From contig NZ_JACHOU010000008.1 in assembly GCF_014206975.1 (NCBI RefSeq), positions 1 to 64,000 on the forward strand: a stretch of DNA of 64,000 bases, in the 5' to 3' direction. The DNA comes from Aminobacter aganoensis (GTDB lineage Bacteria > Pseudomonadota > Alphaproteobacteria > Rhizobiales > Rhizobiaceae). The position numbers were made by a program, and so were the translations under genes. Each line of letters opens with the position of its first letter. Position 1 is the stretch's first letter. The notes under the pieces are model-generated. The model saw only the letters and a list, made by a program, of their open reading frames with translations. It was not told the DNA's origin and searched no databases. This document shows positions 1 through 8,506 of the stretch, one piece after another.

Positions 1-8
1 TTCCTCCC
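1..8 (-). promoter_or_regulatory. Ribosome binding site of a gene cut off by the window edge (probably ureC)
   Basis: Read on the minus strand, these bases give GGGAGGAA directly after the ureAB stop codon. In urease operons the next gene is normally ureC, the catalytic alpha subunit. The start codon itself lies outside the window, so ureC is inferred from gene order only. Confidence 0.5.
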
Positions 9-704
9 TCAGGCGCCGCGGAAGCCGCGGGCGCGGGCGTTTTCAAGCGCAGCGGCCTTCACCGCCGCATCGTCGGCCGAGCCATTCGACAACCCATTGA
101 GACCGGACATATGCTGCTGGCCGCCGAAGGTGGTGAGCGGCACGTCCTTCTCCTGCCCGGGCTCGAAGCGCACGGCTGTGCCGGCGGCGATGTCGAGGCG
201 CATGCCGAATGCGGCCGCTCGATCGAAATCGAGCGCCTTGTTGACCTCGAAGAAATGGTAGTGGCTGCCGATCTGCACCGGACGGTCGCCAGTGTTGACG
301 ACCTTCAGCGTCAGCTTGCGGCGTCCGGCATTGAGCTCGATGTCGCCATCCTCGGCGACGATCGCCCCAGGTTCGACGTCGTCGGCCGCAGCACCCGCCG
401 CAGGGCGCAGTGGCTCATGCACGGTGACCAGCTTGGTACCGTCACGGAACGTCGCCTCGACCTGCAGCATCGGCAGCATTGCCGCGATCCCGGGCATGAC
501 GTCGGCCTGGGTCAGGATAGCCGAGCCGATCGACATCATATCGGCCACCGAGCGCCCTTCCCTGGCACCTTCGAGGATCTCGTCAGTGATGATCGCCACC
601 GCTTCGGGATAGTTGAGCAGGAGCCCCTTGGCCCGGCGCTTGCGCGCAAGTTCGGCCGCCGTGTAGATCGTCAGGCGCTCGAGTTCGGTCGGTGTCAGCA
701 ACAT
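9..704 (-). CDS. ureAB: Urease gamma/beta fusion subunit
   Basis: This encodes non-catalytic structural subunits of the nickel urease, which hydrolyses urea to ammonia and carbamate in the cytoplasm. Residues 1-100 are the gamma domain (start [20 protein letters not shown], then NYPEAVAII). Residues from about 111 to 231 are the beta domain, with the hallmark [10 protein letters not shown] near residue 147 and the beta-type C-terminus with [12 protein letters not shown]. Separate subunits are about 100 residues each, so 231 residues fits a single-chain fusion. The start is supported by GAGGAGT overlapping the ureF stop codon. It is the last complete gene of the minus-strand ureE-ureF-ureAB train. 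Confidence 0.95.
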   Translation of the reverse strand: MLLTPTELERLTIYTAAELARKRRAKGLLLNYPEAVAIITDEILEGAREGRSVADMMSIGSAILTQADVMPGIAAMLPMLQVEATFRDGTKLVTVHEPLRPAAGAAADDVEPGAIVAEDGDIELNAGRRKLTLKVVNTGDRPVQIGSHYHFFEVNKALDFDRAAAFGMRLDIAAGTAVRFEPGQEKDVPLTTFGGQQHMSGLNGLSNGSADDAAVKAAALENARARGFRGA

Positions 705-716
705 CGTGGGTACTCC

Positions 717-1400
717 TCAATTCGAAAACAGGCGCTGGCCCGAAGCGCCGTGCATGGCGACCGCGATCTCGCAGAGCGGCGTGAACGACCGTAGCGGCTC
801 GTCGTCGACGACAGGCACGCGGGCCGCAGCCTCGATGGCAGGCAGAGCGCGCGCAACAACCTTCTGCGCGTCGATGGCGCCGATCACGCCAAGCCGCACC
901 GCGGCGGTCGCCAGCGACGCCACCATCTGGTAGCCGCCGATCGCAACGGCACTCGCCTCATCGAGTTCCAGCGCCTGCCATGCCAGCCCTTGCACAACAG
1001 CCAGGTGGCCGCAGGCTTCGCCCTTGCGGACCATCGCGCGATAGGCGGCAGCGCCCCTCGTCCCAATCCGCTCATGTGTCGTCAGCAGCGCCATGCCGTT
1101 GCGGCGCGAGCCAGATCGCAGCCCCTCGACGAAAGTCGAGGCCTCGACCTCGCGGTCGAGTTCGGCCAGCGCCTCGAGGTCCCCTGCGAGTCGAAAAGCC
1201 CGCACCAACGCGACGCGATCGGCGGCGGCCCAGCGATGGCGGATCTGGATATCTACGAAGCCGGCAAAGTCAAAGGCGCCCAGTTTCCCGGCAAGCGTGG
1301 ACGACGCCTCCAACCCTTGCGAAAAGGCAAAGCCGCCGGAGGGAAACTGCCCGTCGGCATGTTGCAGGGCGACGAGCAATTGTGCCGATGGGATGCTCAT
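717..1400 (-). CDS. ureF: Urease accessory protein UreF
   Basis: UreF works with UreD and UreG as a GTPase-regulating chaperone that loads nickel into urease. The 227-residue product is the normal size and shows the family pattern near the N-terminus, DGQFPSGGFAFSQGLE, followed by an all-helical body with GEACGHLAVVQGL. The open frame extends further upstream, but the start at 1400 gives the methionine before SIPSAQLL and a four-base ATGA overlap with the ureE stop, so translation is probably coupled. ureD and ureG are not visible and presumably lie to the left with ureC. Confidence 0.93.
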   Translation of the reverse strand: MSIPSAQLLVALQHADGQFPSGGFAFSQGLEASSTLAGKLGAFDFAGFVDIQIRHRWAAADRVALVRAFRLAGDLEALAELDREVEASTFVEGLRSGSRRNGMALLTTHERIGTRGAAAYRAMVRKGEACGHLAVVQGLAWQALELDEASAVAIGGYQMVASLATAAVRLGVIGAIDAQKVVARALPAIEAAARVPVVDDEPLRSFTPLCEIAVAMHGASGQRLFSN

Positions 1401-1849
1401 TCGGCCTCCTCGGCCATCTCGACGCGGCCGCCGGAGATAAGCTGCTCGATGCGCGCGGCGTATGCCGAGGCAGGGCCGTCCTGTGCGACAAGCAGGTCCT
1501 CGCCGTCGAAACGCACTCGCCAGTGCAGGTTGCCGGCGTGATAGCCGAGTTCGAGCGCGTCGCTGGCCGAGCGCGGCGTGAACCTCAGCCAACGCTGCTC
1601 TCCGGCGCGCACGATCACCGCGCGATGATGGTCGAGCACCAGCACCGCCCCGTCATGCAGCTTCTGGTCGCGCGGCAAGGTGATCGCCACCTCCTCACCC
1701 TTGTCGGTCCGCGCCATCAGCCGCCGGCGGTCGAGATCACTTGCCGCCACCGTCACGAACTCCACGGCGTGGTGGTGTTCGAGATGATGAATGGCCTCAT
1801 GCATTGCCGGATCGCTTCGGCTGCCAAGAACGCTTTCAACTCGGAGCAT
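1397..1849 (-). CDS. ureE: Urease accessory nickel metallochaperone UreE
   Basis: UreE delivers nickel to the UreDFG-urease complex. The 150-residue protein has the C-terminal domain signature ELGYHAGNLHWRV around residues 100-112 and a C-terminal SAYAARIEQLI helix. The usual His-rich C-terminal tail is absent. Instead a His cluster (HHLEHHH, residues 21-27) sits near the N-terminus and could play the same metal-buffering role; that is inference. It lies 59 bases downstream of the M20 hydrolase gene on the same strand, linking urease to the ureide genes. Confidence 0.93.
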   Translation of the reverse strand: MLRVESVLGSRSDPAMHEAIHHLEHHHAVEFVTVAASDLDRRRLMARTDKGEEVAITLPRDQKLHDGAVLVLDHHRAVIVRAGEQRWLRFTPRSASDALELGYHAGNLHWRVRFDGEDLLVAQDGPASAYAARIEQLISGGRVEMAEEAE

Positions 1850-1908
1850 TGTTACCTCATCCGGCCCTCTTGGAGCCGCTAACGGAATGACCGGTCACTG
1901 GAGGACCC

Positions 1909-3159
1909 TCAGGCGTTGCCAGTGAGCATGTCGTAAAGGGCCAGTGTCACGACGTTTGTCGCAAGCACGAGGTCATCGATTTTGAGCTTCTCGTCGGCGC
2001 GATGCGCATTGGCCTCGAGCATCGTTCGCGGACCGGCGCCGTACAGCACGGTCGGGATACCGGCATTGCTGTAGTGTCGCGCGTCGGTGTAGAGCGGCAC
2101 CCCGTGCGTCGGGACTGCCTCGCCGATGAGCTCGGACGCATGTCTCTGCAAGGCACCCGCCAAGCGCTCCTGCCCGTCGAGCGGCTTCAGCGGATTGGCC
2201 AGCATCAGCTGGCGGACATGGCATTCGACGCCCGGCATTTCGCCAGCGGTAGCCTCGATGAACGCGATCAGGTCGCGCGCCACCTCCGGACCGTTCTCTT
2301 CCGGGATCATGCGGCGGTCGACGCGCATCACGATCTTGTCGGGGACGACATTGGTGTTGATGCCACCTGAGATGAGCCCCACCACCAGCGACGGCGTCGT
2401 GATGCCTTCGACCGACGAGCGCTGCTCGGAAAAGCCCGAGCGCAGCGAATAGAGCCGGCTGAGAATGTGGGTTGCGGCCTCGAGCGCGTCGATGCCTGTT
2501 TCGGGCCGCGCCGCATGGGCAGACTTGCCGCGGACATCGATGTCGAGGTGCAGGCAGCCATTGTGGGCGGTGACGACGCCATAGGACAGGCCGGCGCAGA
2601 TCGCATAATCCGGCTTGGTCAAGCCCTGTTGCAGCAGGTAGAGCGGGCCGATGTCGCCGCCGACCTCTTCGTCATAGGTCAGGTGGATCTCGACCGTGCC
2701 TGACAGCTTTTCGCCCAGCGAGCGCAGCGCCAGCAGTGCATAGGCATAGGTGACGAAATCCGACTTCGAGGTCGCCACGCCACGGCCGTACATCCAGCCG
2801 TCCTTGGCCACAGCGCCATAGGGATCGACCGACCAGCCTTCACCAGGCGCCACGACATCACCATGAGCATTGAGCGCGATGGTCGGGCCGGGCCCGAACG
2901 TGTGCCTCACAATCAGGTTGGTGGCGCTGATCATGCCGACGCTCGCAACTAGCGCGTCTGGCACCTTGTGTCGCTCGACGGTGAAGCCAAGGCGTTCATA
3001 CAATTGGGCAGCGCGATCGGCATGCGCTGCGCAGTCTCCGGGCGGATTGTCGGACGGCACCTTGACCAGTTCCGCCAGCATGCGCACCTGATCGTCGCGA
3101 TGCGAACGGATGATGTTTATTAAAAGGGGTTTATGTTCTGACGTCTCTATCTTCAGCAT
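1909..3159 (-). CDS. M20-family (ArgE/DapE-like) amidohydrolase in the ureide operon
   Basis: This is a metallopeptidase-fold deacylase of 416 residues. Visible are the first metal motif HGD (H99, D101), the catalytic pair E164-E165 in YDEEVGGD, the lid-domain GKSAHAARPETG and a late HRADEKL. In most M20 enzymes the segment after GRG carries a metal-bridging Asp (GRGAAD); here it reads GRGVATSKSD, with Thr130 at that position. The start ATG overlaps the allA stop by seven bases. Context suggests an amide of the ureide pathway as substrate, but it resembles ArgE/DapE more than allantoate amidohydrolase AllC, so the substrate is not assigned. Confidence 0.85.
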   Translation of the reverse strand: MLKIETSEHKPLLINIIRSHRDDQVRMLAELVKVPSDNPPGDCAAHADRAAQLYERLGFTVERHKVPDALVASVGMISATNLIVRHTFGPGPTIALNAHGDVVAPGEGWSVDPYGAVAKDGWMYGRGVATSKSDFVTYAYALLALRSLGEKLSGTVEIHLTYDEEVGGDIGPLYLLQQGLTKPDYAICAGLSYGVVTAHNGCLHLDIDVRGKSAHAARPETGIDALEAATHILSRLYSLRSGFSEQRSSVEGITTPSLVVGLISGGINTNVVPDKIVMRVDRRMIPEENGPEVARDLIAFIEATAGEMPGVECHVRQLMLANPLKPLDGQERLAGALQRHASELIGEAVPTHGVPLYTDARHYSNAGIPTVLYGAGPRTMLEANAHRADEKLKIDDLVLATNVVTLALYDMLTGNA

Positions 3160-3656
3160 CGAACGTTCCCCTCAATGACATAGGGCTCGGCGAAATTGTA
3201 TTCTTCCAGATTACTTCCTAGTCCACCGCGATCGACGACGAGAAAATCTTGCTCGTTAACTAGCGGAGAAAGCACTCCATGCCACACGTTGCTGTGGTAG
3301 TTCACGCCCTGTCCCGGTTGCGCAATGAATGCCCTGGGCGCCTGTGGAACGCCTTGCCGGTCAAGACAGACAACCACCAGGAACGATCCCAGCTTCGTCG
3401 GGATGAACGCCTGGCTTCCATACGGATGCCTCTCGACAGCTGAAACAACCAACGGAAGCTCACAGTGACGACTCCGGACCATCGAGATCAGAACTCGCCC
3501 TTCTGGCCCACTTGCCTCCACTTTCGCCATATCGTGGAAGCGATCCGCCATGCCACCGTTGATCGAGTAGCTTGCATCGCCATCGATCTCGATTACGTCA
3601 CCAAACTCGCGAAACCGATCTCGTGTGAGCGGTTCAACGTCTACAATTTGCGGCAT
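3153..3656 (-). CDS. allA: Ureidoglycolate lyase
   Basis: This enzyme splits ureidoglycolate into glyoxylate and urea, the last step of ureide breakdown before urease. The 167-residue size is normal. Family features include the N-terminal PLTRDRFREFGDVIE, the SMVRSRHCELPLVV strand and the cupin-type NYHSNVWHGVLSPL with its His residues near 122-126. It sits between puuE (81 bases upstream) and the M20 gene, with which it overlaps. Together with allantoicase on the other strand it completes a route from allantoate to two urea plus glyoxylate. Confidence 0.93.
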   Translation of the reverse strand: MPQIVDVEPLTRDRFREFGDVIEIDGDASYSINGGMADRFHDMAKVEASGPEGRVLISMVRSRHCELPLVVSAVERHPYGSQAFIPTKLGSFLVVVCLDRQGVPQAPRAFIAQPGQGVNYHSNVWHGVLSPLVNEQDFLVVDRGGLGSNLEEYNFAEPYVIEGNVRC

Positions 3657-3737
3657 ATTTTTCGTTCCAAGCTGAGCTGACGCATAAGTACAGAATGCGC
3701 TCTAGGCATATCTAGGAAGTATTGAGGGGTACTCCGC

Positions 3738-4637
3738 CTACTCGGCGTGATGCTGGTGCCAATGACGCGCAATTTCGTCTCTACGACAAATCCACACGTC
3801 TTCGTGCTTCTGCACATAATCTAGGAAGCGCAGAAACGCTGCCCACCGGCCAGGGCGGCCAACAATCCTCAGGTGCAGACCGGTCGACATCATACGTGGT
3901 GTTCTGTCGCTCTCGCGATAAAGCACGTCAAACGTATCTTTAAGGTAGGAGAAGTACTGATCGCCTGAGTTGAAACCCGCGGCCGACACGAAGCGCATGT
4001 CATTTGCTTCCAGCGTGTACGGTATCCGCAAATGCTGCTTGCCATCCACGGTAACCCAATAGGGAAGGTCATCCGCATATGTGTCGGAGTCGTAGAGGAA
4101 CCCGCCCTCTTCGACTACCAGCTTCAACGTGTTTTGACTGCATCGCCCTGTATACCAGCCCACGGGGCGCTCCCCGGTAATCTCTGTGATGGCCTCGATG
4201 GCCAGCTTCATGTGGGCGCGTTCCGTTTCCTCTCCCATCCATTGGTGGTCGATCCACTTCCAGCCGTGACTCGCGATCTCGTGGCCCGTTGAATGCATGA
4301 ACTTACCCGCTTCCGGATAGTGCTGAAGAGCAAGCCCGTTGGCGAGGACCGTGGATCTAATCCCTCGTGCGTTTAGCTCGTTAAAGACGCGCCAAAAGCC
4401 GACTCGTGTGCCGTACTCGTAGAGCGATTCCATGTTGACGCTGCGGACACCAAAAAGCGGGGGTGCGCCAATCATGTCGGAGATAAAATTCTCGGAATGG
4501 GCGTCACCGTGAAGCACGCTGTTTTCTGAACCTTCTTCAAAGGCCACAATAATCTGCAACGCCAACTTGGCGCCCTTCGGCCAATTGGCATTTGGTGGGT
4601 TGTTTCCATATCCGACCATGTCGCGAGCGTAGGTCAT
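3738..4637 (-). CDS. puuE: Allantoinase, PuuE type (polysaccharide-deacetylase fold)
   Basis: It hydrolyses allantoin to allantoate. The protein belongs to the NodB-like deacetylase fold rather than the AllB amidohydrolases, with 299 residues. Diagnostic stretches are ANWPKGAKLALQIIVAFEEG, YEYGTRVGFWRVF, HEIASHGWKWIDHQWM and GWYTGRCSQNT. The DSDTYADDLPYW segment is also typical. It follows the permease gene by about 90 bases on the same strand and precedes allA, so an operon is likely. The codon choice looks more A+T-rich than in the urease genes. Confidence 0.93.
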   Translation of the reverse strand: MTYARDMVGYGNNPPNANWPKGAKLALQIIVAFEEGSENSVLHGDAHSENFISDMIGAPPLFGVRSVNMESLYEYGTRVGFWRVFNELNARGIRSTVLANGLALQHYPEAGKFMHSTGHEIASHGWKWIDHQWMGEETERAHMKLAIEAITEITGERPVGWYTGRCSQNTLKLVVEEGGFLYDSDTYADDLPYWVTVDGKQHLRIPYTLEANDMRFVSAAGFNSGDQYFSYLKDTFDVLYRESDRTPRMMSTGLHLRIVGRPGRWAAFLRFLDYVQKHEDVWICRRDEIARHWHQHHAE

Positions 4638-4727
4638 ACTGTAGTTCCTTTCGAAATCTGGCCGTGTTGCGCGGCGGATACTTATCGAGCGTCGTGGGTC
4701 TGGGGCCTGAACGAGCTTGGAAGGTGT

Positions 4728-5837
4728 TCAAAGATGTCGGACAGTGGCGGTATCATCCTGTTTGCCGGGGTCGCTACCAATAGCAACCGCAGCACGCTGC
4801 TCGCTCACTCGGCGGCGGCCCTCCAGAAGAGGTCCAAGCACCGAACCCAATGAGTCAAGGCTGGCGGCAAATACAAGGGCGAGTCCGGCAGCAACGAGTT
4901 GTACAAATGGCGTCACATTCAGCTGCGTGAGTCCATTCTCTAGAACCCCGAGAAAGATCCACGCCGTCGCCACACCACCAATTCGACCGCGACCGCCAGC
5001 AAATGCAACGCCGCCCAGCAGCACGATCGTCAGCGCTTGAAGTTCCATCTGCAAGCCAAGTGCGCCTGGTGCGGAGCCATCTAGCCGTGCTGCCGACATC
5101 ACGCCCGCCAACCCGGCAGCTGCCCCGGTAACGACATAGAGTGCAAATGGCAGTGCACGTACCGGCAATGCTGCCAAGAACGCAGCCCGCGGATTTGACC
5201 CGATGGCGTATACGTAGCGGCCCCAGGTGGTCAGTGAAATGAAGACGGCCGCAGCAATGAAAGAGATACCTACGATCCACAGCTGAATCGGAACATAAAG
5301 AAATTCGCCATTGCCCATAACGACAAAGAACTCGTCGAGGCCCGCAATTTCATTGTGCTGGATGAGCAGTGTAGTCCCACGGAGAATGCCGAGCATGCCA
5401 AGGGTAACGATAACGGGATTGAAGCGGAGAATACCGCAGAGAACCCCGTTGACGACGCCACCCAACGCGCCGCCACCGATACCAACCAACATGCTCACCC
5501 AAGGTGAAAGACCCCATTCCGCATTGGCTAGCGCAACGAGTGTCCCGGCAAACCCGATATTTGATCCGACAGACAAATCTACGTGCCCGGCGATCACCAA
5601 CAAGGCCATTGCTGCCACCAGAACACCGATGACTGCATTGTTTGTGAGGATTACCTCGAAATTCGACACGGTAAGGAATGTCGGCGTCCTGGAGGAGAAA
5701 TAGACGATCAAAATGATAAGCGCGATCACCAGGATATTGTTTATTATAACCTCCGGCCGCTTAATCTTATCCAAAAGTGATGATGAGCGCTCATTGTTTG
5801 TTGCAGCGCCGGTGCTGGACGTAGTTGACCTGGTCAT
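4728..5837 (-). CDS. Ribose-type ABC transporter permease (probable ureide importer)
   Basis: This is an RbsC/AraH-like inner-membrane permease of 369 residues with about ten hydrophobic segments. Family landmarks are AGHVDLSVGSNIGFAGTLVA, NPVIVTLGMLGILRGTTLLI and LGGVAFAGGRGRIGG. The chosen start at 5837 has GGGAGA upstream and lies one base after the ATPase stop (TGA-G-ATG), which implies translational coupling. An upstream in-frame start would overlap the ATPase gene. The C-terminal 30 residues are polar and cytoplasmic. Allantoin or a related ureide is inferred as substrate from the neighbouring enzymes. Confidence 0.9.
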   Translation of the reverse strand: MTRSTTSSTGAATNNERSSSLLDKIKRPEVIINNILVIALIILIVYFSSRTPTFLTVSNFEVILTNNAVIGVLVAAMALLVIAGHVDLSVGSNIGFAGTLVALANAEWGLSPWVSMLVGIGGGALGGVVNGVLCGILRFNPVIVTLGMLGILRGTTLLIQHNEIAGLDEFFVVMGNGEFLYVPIQLWIVGISFIAAAVFISLTTWGRYVYAIGSNPRAAFLAALPVRALPFALYVVTGAAAGLAGVMSAARLDGSAPGALGLQMELQALTIVLLGGVAFAGGRGRIGGVATAWIFLGVLENGLTQLNVTPFVQLVAAGLALVFAASLDSLGSVLGPLLEGRRRVSEQRAAVAIGSDPGKQDDTATVRHL

Positions 5838-5838
5838 C

Positions 5839-7326
5839 TCATTCTCCCACATGCGCCAAGTGCAGCAGGCGCTCTTGATTGATCTCGGCCCCGTGCAGAA
5901 CTCCGGCAACGCGGCCTCGAGATAGCACTACGACCCGATGGGCCAATTGCATCAACTCTTCCGGCTCCGACGAAGTCACCACGACTGCAAGGCCGGTTTT
6001 CGTGCTCTCCGACAGGACGTTGTAGAGGTCGCCGCGGGCACCAACGTCCACGCCTTGGGTCGGCTCATCGAGCAACAGCATCCGGCAGTCTTGGCCGTCT
6101 TGGAGCCACCTGCCCAGAACAAGTTTCTGCTGATTTCCACCCGAGAACCGCCTGGCCTCAAGTTCAGACCGCCGCGGCTGCAGGTTCAGCTTTCGTGAAA
6201 CGTCGTGAAAAGCCTTTTGCTCTGAAGATTTGCTCCGAAAGCCCAAAGTGCCCAGTTTGGCGGCGCTGGCCATCGCTACGTTCTCGCCTGCCGTCAGCGT
6301 CTGAAATACGCTCTTCCTAAGCCGATCTTCTGGGACAAGCGCTATGCCAGCCCTTACTGCATCGGACGGTCGGCGCAAATTCAACGGCTTACCGCCCAGA
6401 GTAATTGTTCCGCCCGCCAGCGCTCGCGCGCCGAACAACGCTTCAAGCAGCTCAGTCCGACCGGAACCAACCAGGCCGAAAATACCCAGTATCTCGCAGG
6501 AATTGACATCGAGGTCGATCGGTCCAATGCCTGGCGCAGTCAATCCACGAACTTGAGCCAGGGGAGATCGTCTGCTCTCCTGACTGGCATAGTCAGGGGG
6601 CGTAGTTCCCACACTGCGGCCCGCAATTGCGCTGACGATCTCTTGCTCTGTCACATCAGAGACCTTGGATGAAAGAACAATCTTGCCGCCTCGAAGGACA
6701 GACACTCGATCAGCAATGGCAAAAACTTCTGCAAGCCGATGCGTAACATACAAGAGTGGCAGCCGTTTCTTTTTGAGAGCGAGAAGCTGAGCTGACAGTT
6801 GCGCAGCCTCGCGTTCAGTGAGTGATGCAGTAGGCTCGTCAAGTATCAATAGTTTTGGATTTGTACGAAGAGCCTTAACGATCTCAATGACCTGTAGTTC
6901 TGCGTTGCTTAGTTTAAGCAAATCAGCTTCAGGGTCGATACTTACTCCCAAATCTGCAAACCATTTTCGTACTTCTCGTTCCTCTTGGGCTTTGCAAACA
7001 AATGGACCGCGCTTGTATTCCTGTCCAAGAAAGACATTATCGAGCACGTTTAGGCCAGAAGCTAACGAAAGCTCTTGGTAAACAACGGAAATACCTGCTC
7101 GCATTGCATCTCGAGGTCCGCTTGCTGCAAACGGTTTTCCGTCGACTTCGATCGCGCCGGAATCCGGCTGTTCGGCCCCGGACAAACACTTGATTAACGT
7201 CGATTTTCCAGCGCCATTGGCGCCTAGAAAGGCATGGATTTCTCCATCCTCAATTTCAAGATCGACCCCCTTGAGGACAGGAACACCAGAATAGGCCTTC
7301 TTGAGATTGCTGATCACAACAGACAC
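5839..7326 (-). CDS. Ribose-type ABC transporter double ATP-binding protein
   Basis: It is an RbsA/MglA-like ATPase with two nucleotide-binding domains in about 495 residues. The first has Walker A GANGAGKSTLIKCLSG and Walker B LLILDEPTASLT. The second has GLVGSGRTELLEALFG, signature FSGGNQQK and LLLDEPTQGVDVG. The second Walker A lacks the usual Lys (GSGRTE), which is normal for this family. The GTG at 7326 was chosen because AAGGTGG lies just upstream; a GTG nine bases earlier is also possible. It is separated from the binding-protein gene by a large stem-loop. Confidence 0.9.
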   Translation of the reverse strand: MSVVISNLKKAYSGVPVLKGVDLEIEDGEIHAFLGANGAGKSTLIKCLSGAEQPDSGAIEVDGKPFAASGPRDAMRAGISVVYQELSLASGLNVLDNVFLGQEYKRGPFVCKAQEEREVRKWFADLGVSIDPEADLLKLSNAELQVIEIVKALRTNPKLLILDEPTASLTEREAAQLSAQLLALKKKRLPLLYVTHRLAEVFAIADRVSVLRGGKIVLSSKVSDVTEQEIVSAIAGRSVGTTPPDYASQESRRSPLAQVRGLTAPGIGPIDLDVNSCEILGIFGLVGSGRTELLEALFGARALAGGTITLGGKPLNLRRPSDAVRAGIALVPEDRLRKSVFQTLTAGENVAMASAAKLGTLGFRSKSSEQKAFHDVSRKLNLQPRRSELEARRFSGGNQQKLVLGRWLQDGQDCRMLLLDEPTQGVDVGARGDLYNVLSESTKTGLAVVVTSSEPEELMQLAHRVVVLSRGRVAGVLHGAEINQERLLHLAHVGE

Positions 7327-7364
7327 GGAAACCACCTTGTTCTATAGTATTTTCCTTGTATCGT

Positions 7365-7438
7365 GCGATAAGGACCGCGCCTTTTGTTGCTGCTATGTAA
7401 CAAGTGCGGCACTCGTGCTCGGCGCCTGTCCTTATCGC
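7365..7438 (-). other. Long intercistronic stem-loop between binding-protein and ATPase genes
   Basis: An 11-base perfect inverted repeat, GCGATAAGGAC (7365-7375) and GTCCTTATCGC (7428-7438), continues inward after a small bulge with GCGCC/GGCGCC pairing. On the transcribed strand it starts about 22 bases after the binding-protein stop codon. Such structures after binding-protein genes often stabilise the upstream mRNA or cut transcription of the downstream ATPase and permease genes. No strong T-run follows, so it is not a clean terminator. Confidence 0.6.
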
Positions 7439-7459
7439 GTCGATATCGTAAGGAAGACT

Positions 7460-8449
7460 CTATTCGATGCCTTGCTGTTTCAAGTACTTGTCAGCCAGTG
7501 GCGATTTAGCCTCGACCAACTCCAGCGCGATGATGCGTTCGGCAACGGTTTCACCATGCGCAAGCTTGTCAGCCGTCGTTGCGATCGCCTCACCCAGGTC
7601 GATCAAGGGGAGAGCCATGGAAGCACGATAAATGGTGTCACCGCTTCGCAGCAATTTTAGTGCACCTGGGGTGCCATCCATTCCGCCAATGAACGCCTTT
7701 GGATCGGCCTTGTCGCGCCCAGCTGCGATCCAGGCCTTGTATGCACCCTCTGTTGCCGGATCTTCGATACCGAGGATCACGTTAACTTCAGGGTGCGCTT
7801 GAAGGATACTGCGGGTCGTTTCGAGGCCCTCGGTTGCGCTGATGGCATCCTGGCGAGCAACAATGGTTGCACCGGGCGCCACACTGGTAAGGCCTTTCGC
7901 GATGCCATCCGCTCGAGAACGGCCCCAGAAAGCTCCTTCATAGCCCAGAATTACGACATTGGCCTTGCCGTCCAGGTTGGAATTTATCCACTTGCCAGCA
8001 TACTCGCCTAGAACTGCAGCAGACTCGTATTGGCTGAAACCTACGGTCGCGTCCTGGTTCTGTAGCTTTTCCGCATACGTGATCCACTTGATGCCGGCAC
8101 TGCGAGCTTTCTTGGCGACACTTTCAAAGACCGCTGGATTGAGTGTAACGCAGACAATGACCGCTACTTTTTGCTCAATCCACGTGTTGAGGGTATTGAT
8201 CTGCTTCTTCAGGTCTGTTCCAGGGTCATCTACAACGACCTGATAGCCAAGCTCTCCTCCCTTCTTCTTTGCCGCCTCCAAGGTGGCAATAACTGCACCC
8301 TGAAGCGACGAGTTCGGGAAGCTGACGGCGATTACAGGTGACTGGGCAAAAGCAGGTTGCGGCAGTGCAATTGAGATAGCGGCCAGGCCAGCCATCCCTA
8401 GGGCCACAAAGTTTCGCCTCGACAGAGAACTCCACATTTTGTCAGACAT
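7460..8449 (-). CDS. Ribose-type ABC transporter periplasmic binding protein
   Basis: This is a periplasmic-binding-protein type 1 (RbsB-like) receptor of 329 residues. It begins with a signal peptide containing a twin-arginine-like SRRNFVALG and a hydrophobic stretch ending PAFA before QSPVIAVSF. The mature part shows DPGTDLKKQINTLNTWIEQKV and GIEDPATEGAYKAWIAAG, typical of the family. It sits between the CapA-like gene and the ATPase gene on the same strand. Its ligand is inferred to be allantoin or another purine ureide because allantoinase and allantoicase are adjacent; classical members bind sugars. Confidence 0.9.
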   Translation of the reverse strand: MSDKMWSSLSRRNFVALGMAGLAAISIALPQPAFAQSPVIAVSFPNSSLQGAVIATLEAAKKKGGELGYQVVVDDPGTDLKKQINTLNTWIEQKVAVIVCVTLNPAVFESVAKKARSAGIKWITYAEKLQNQDATVGFSQYESAAVLGEYAGKWINSNLDGKANVVILGYEGAFWGRSRADGIAKGLTSVAPGATIVARQDAISATEGLETTRSILQAHPEVNVILGIEDPATEGAYKAWIAAGRDKADPKAFIGGMDGTPGALKLLRSGDTIYRASMALPLIDLGEAIATTADKLAHGETVAERIIALELVEAKSPLADKYLKQQGIE

Positions 8450-8506
8450 TTACTATTCCCCTTTTTTGTTAGCAGTTTTGTTCCTTTTTCATTCCATTTC
8501 GAATTC

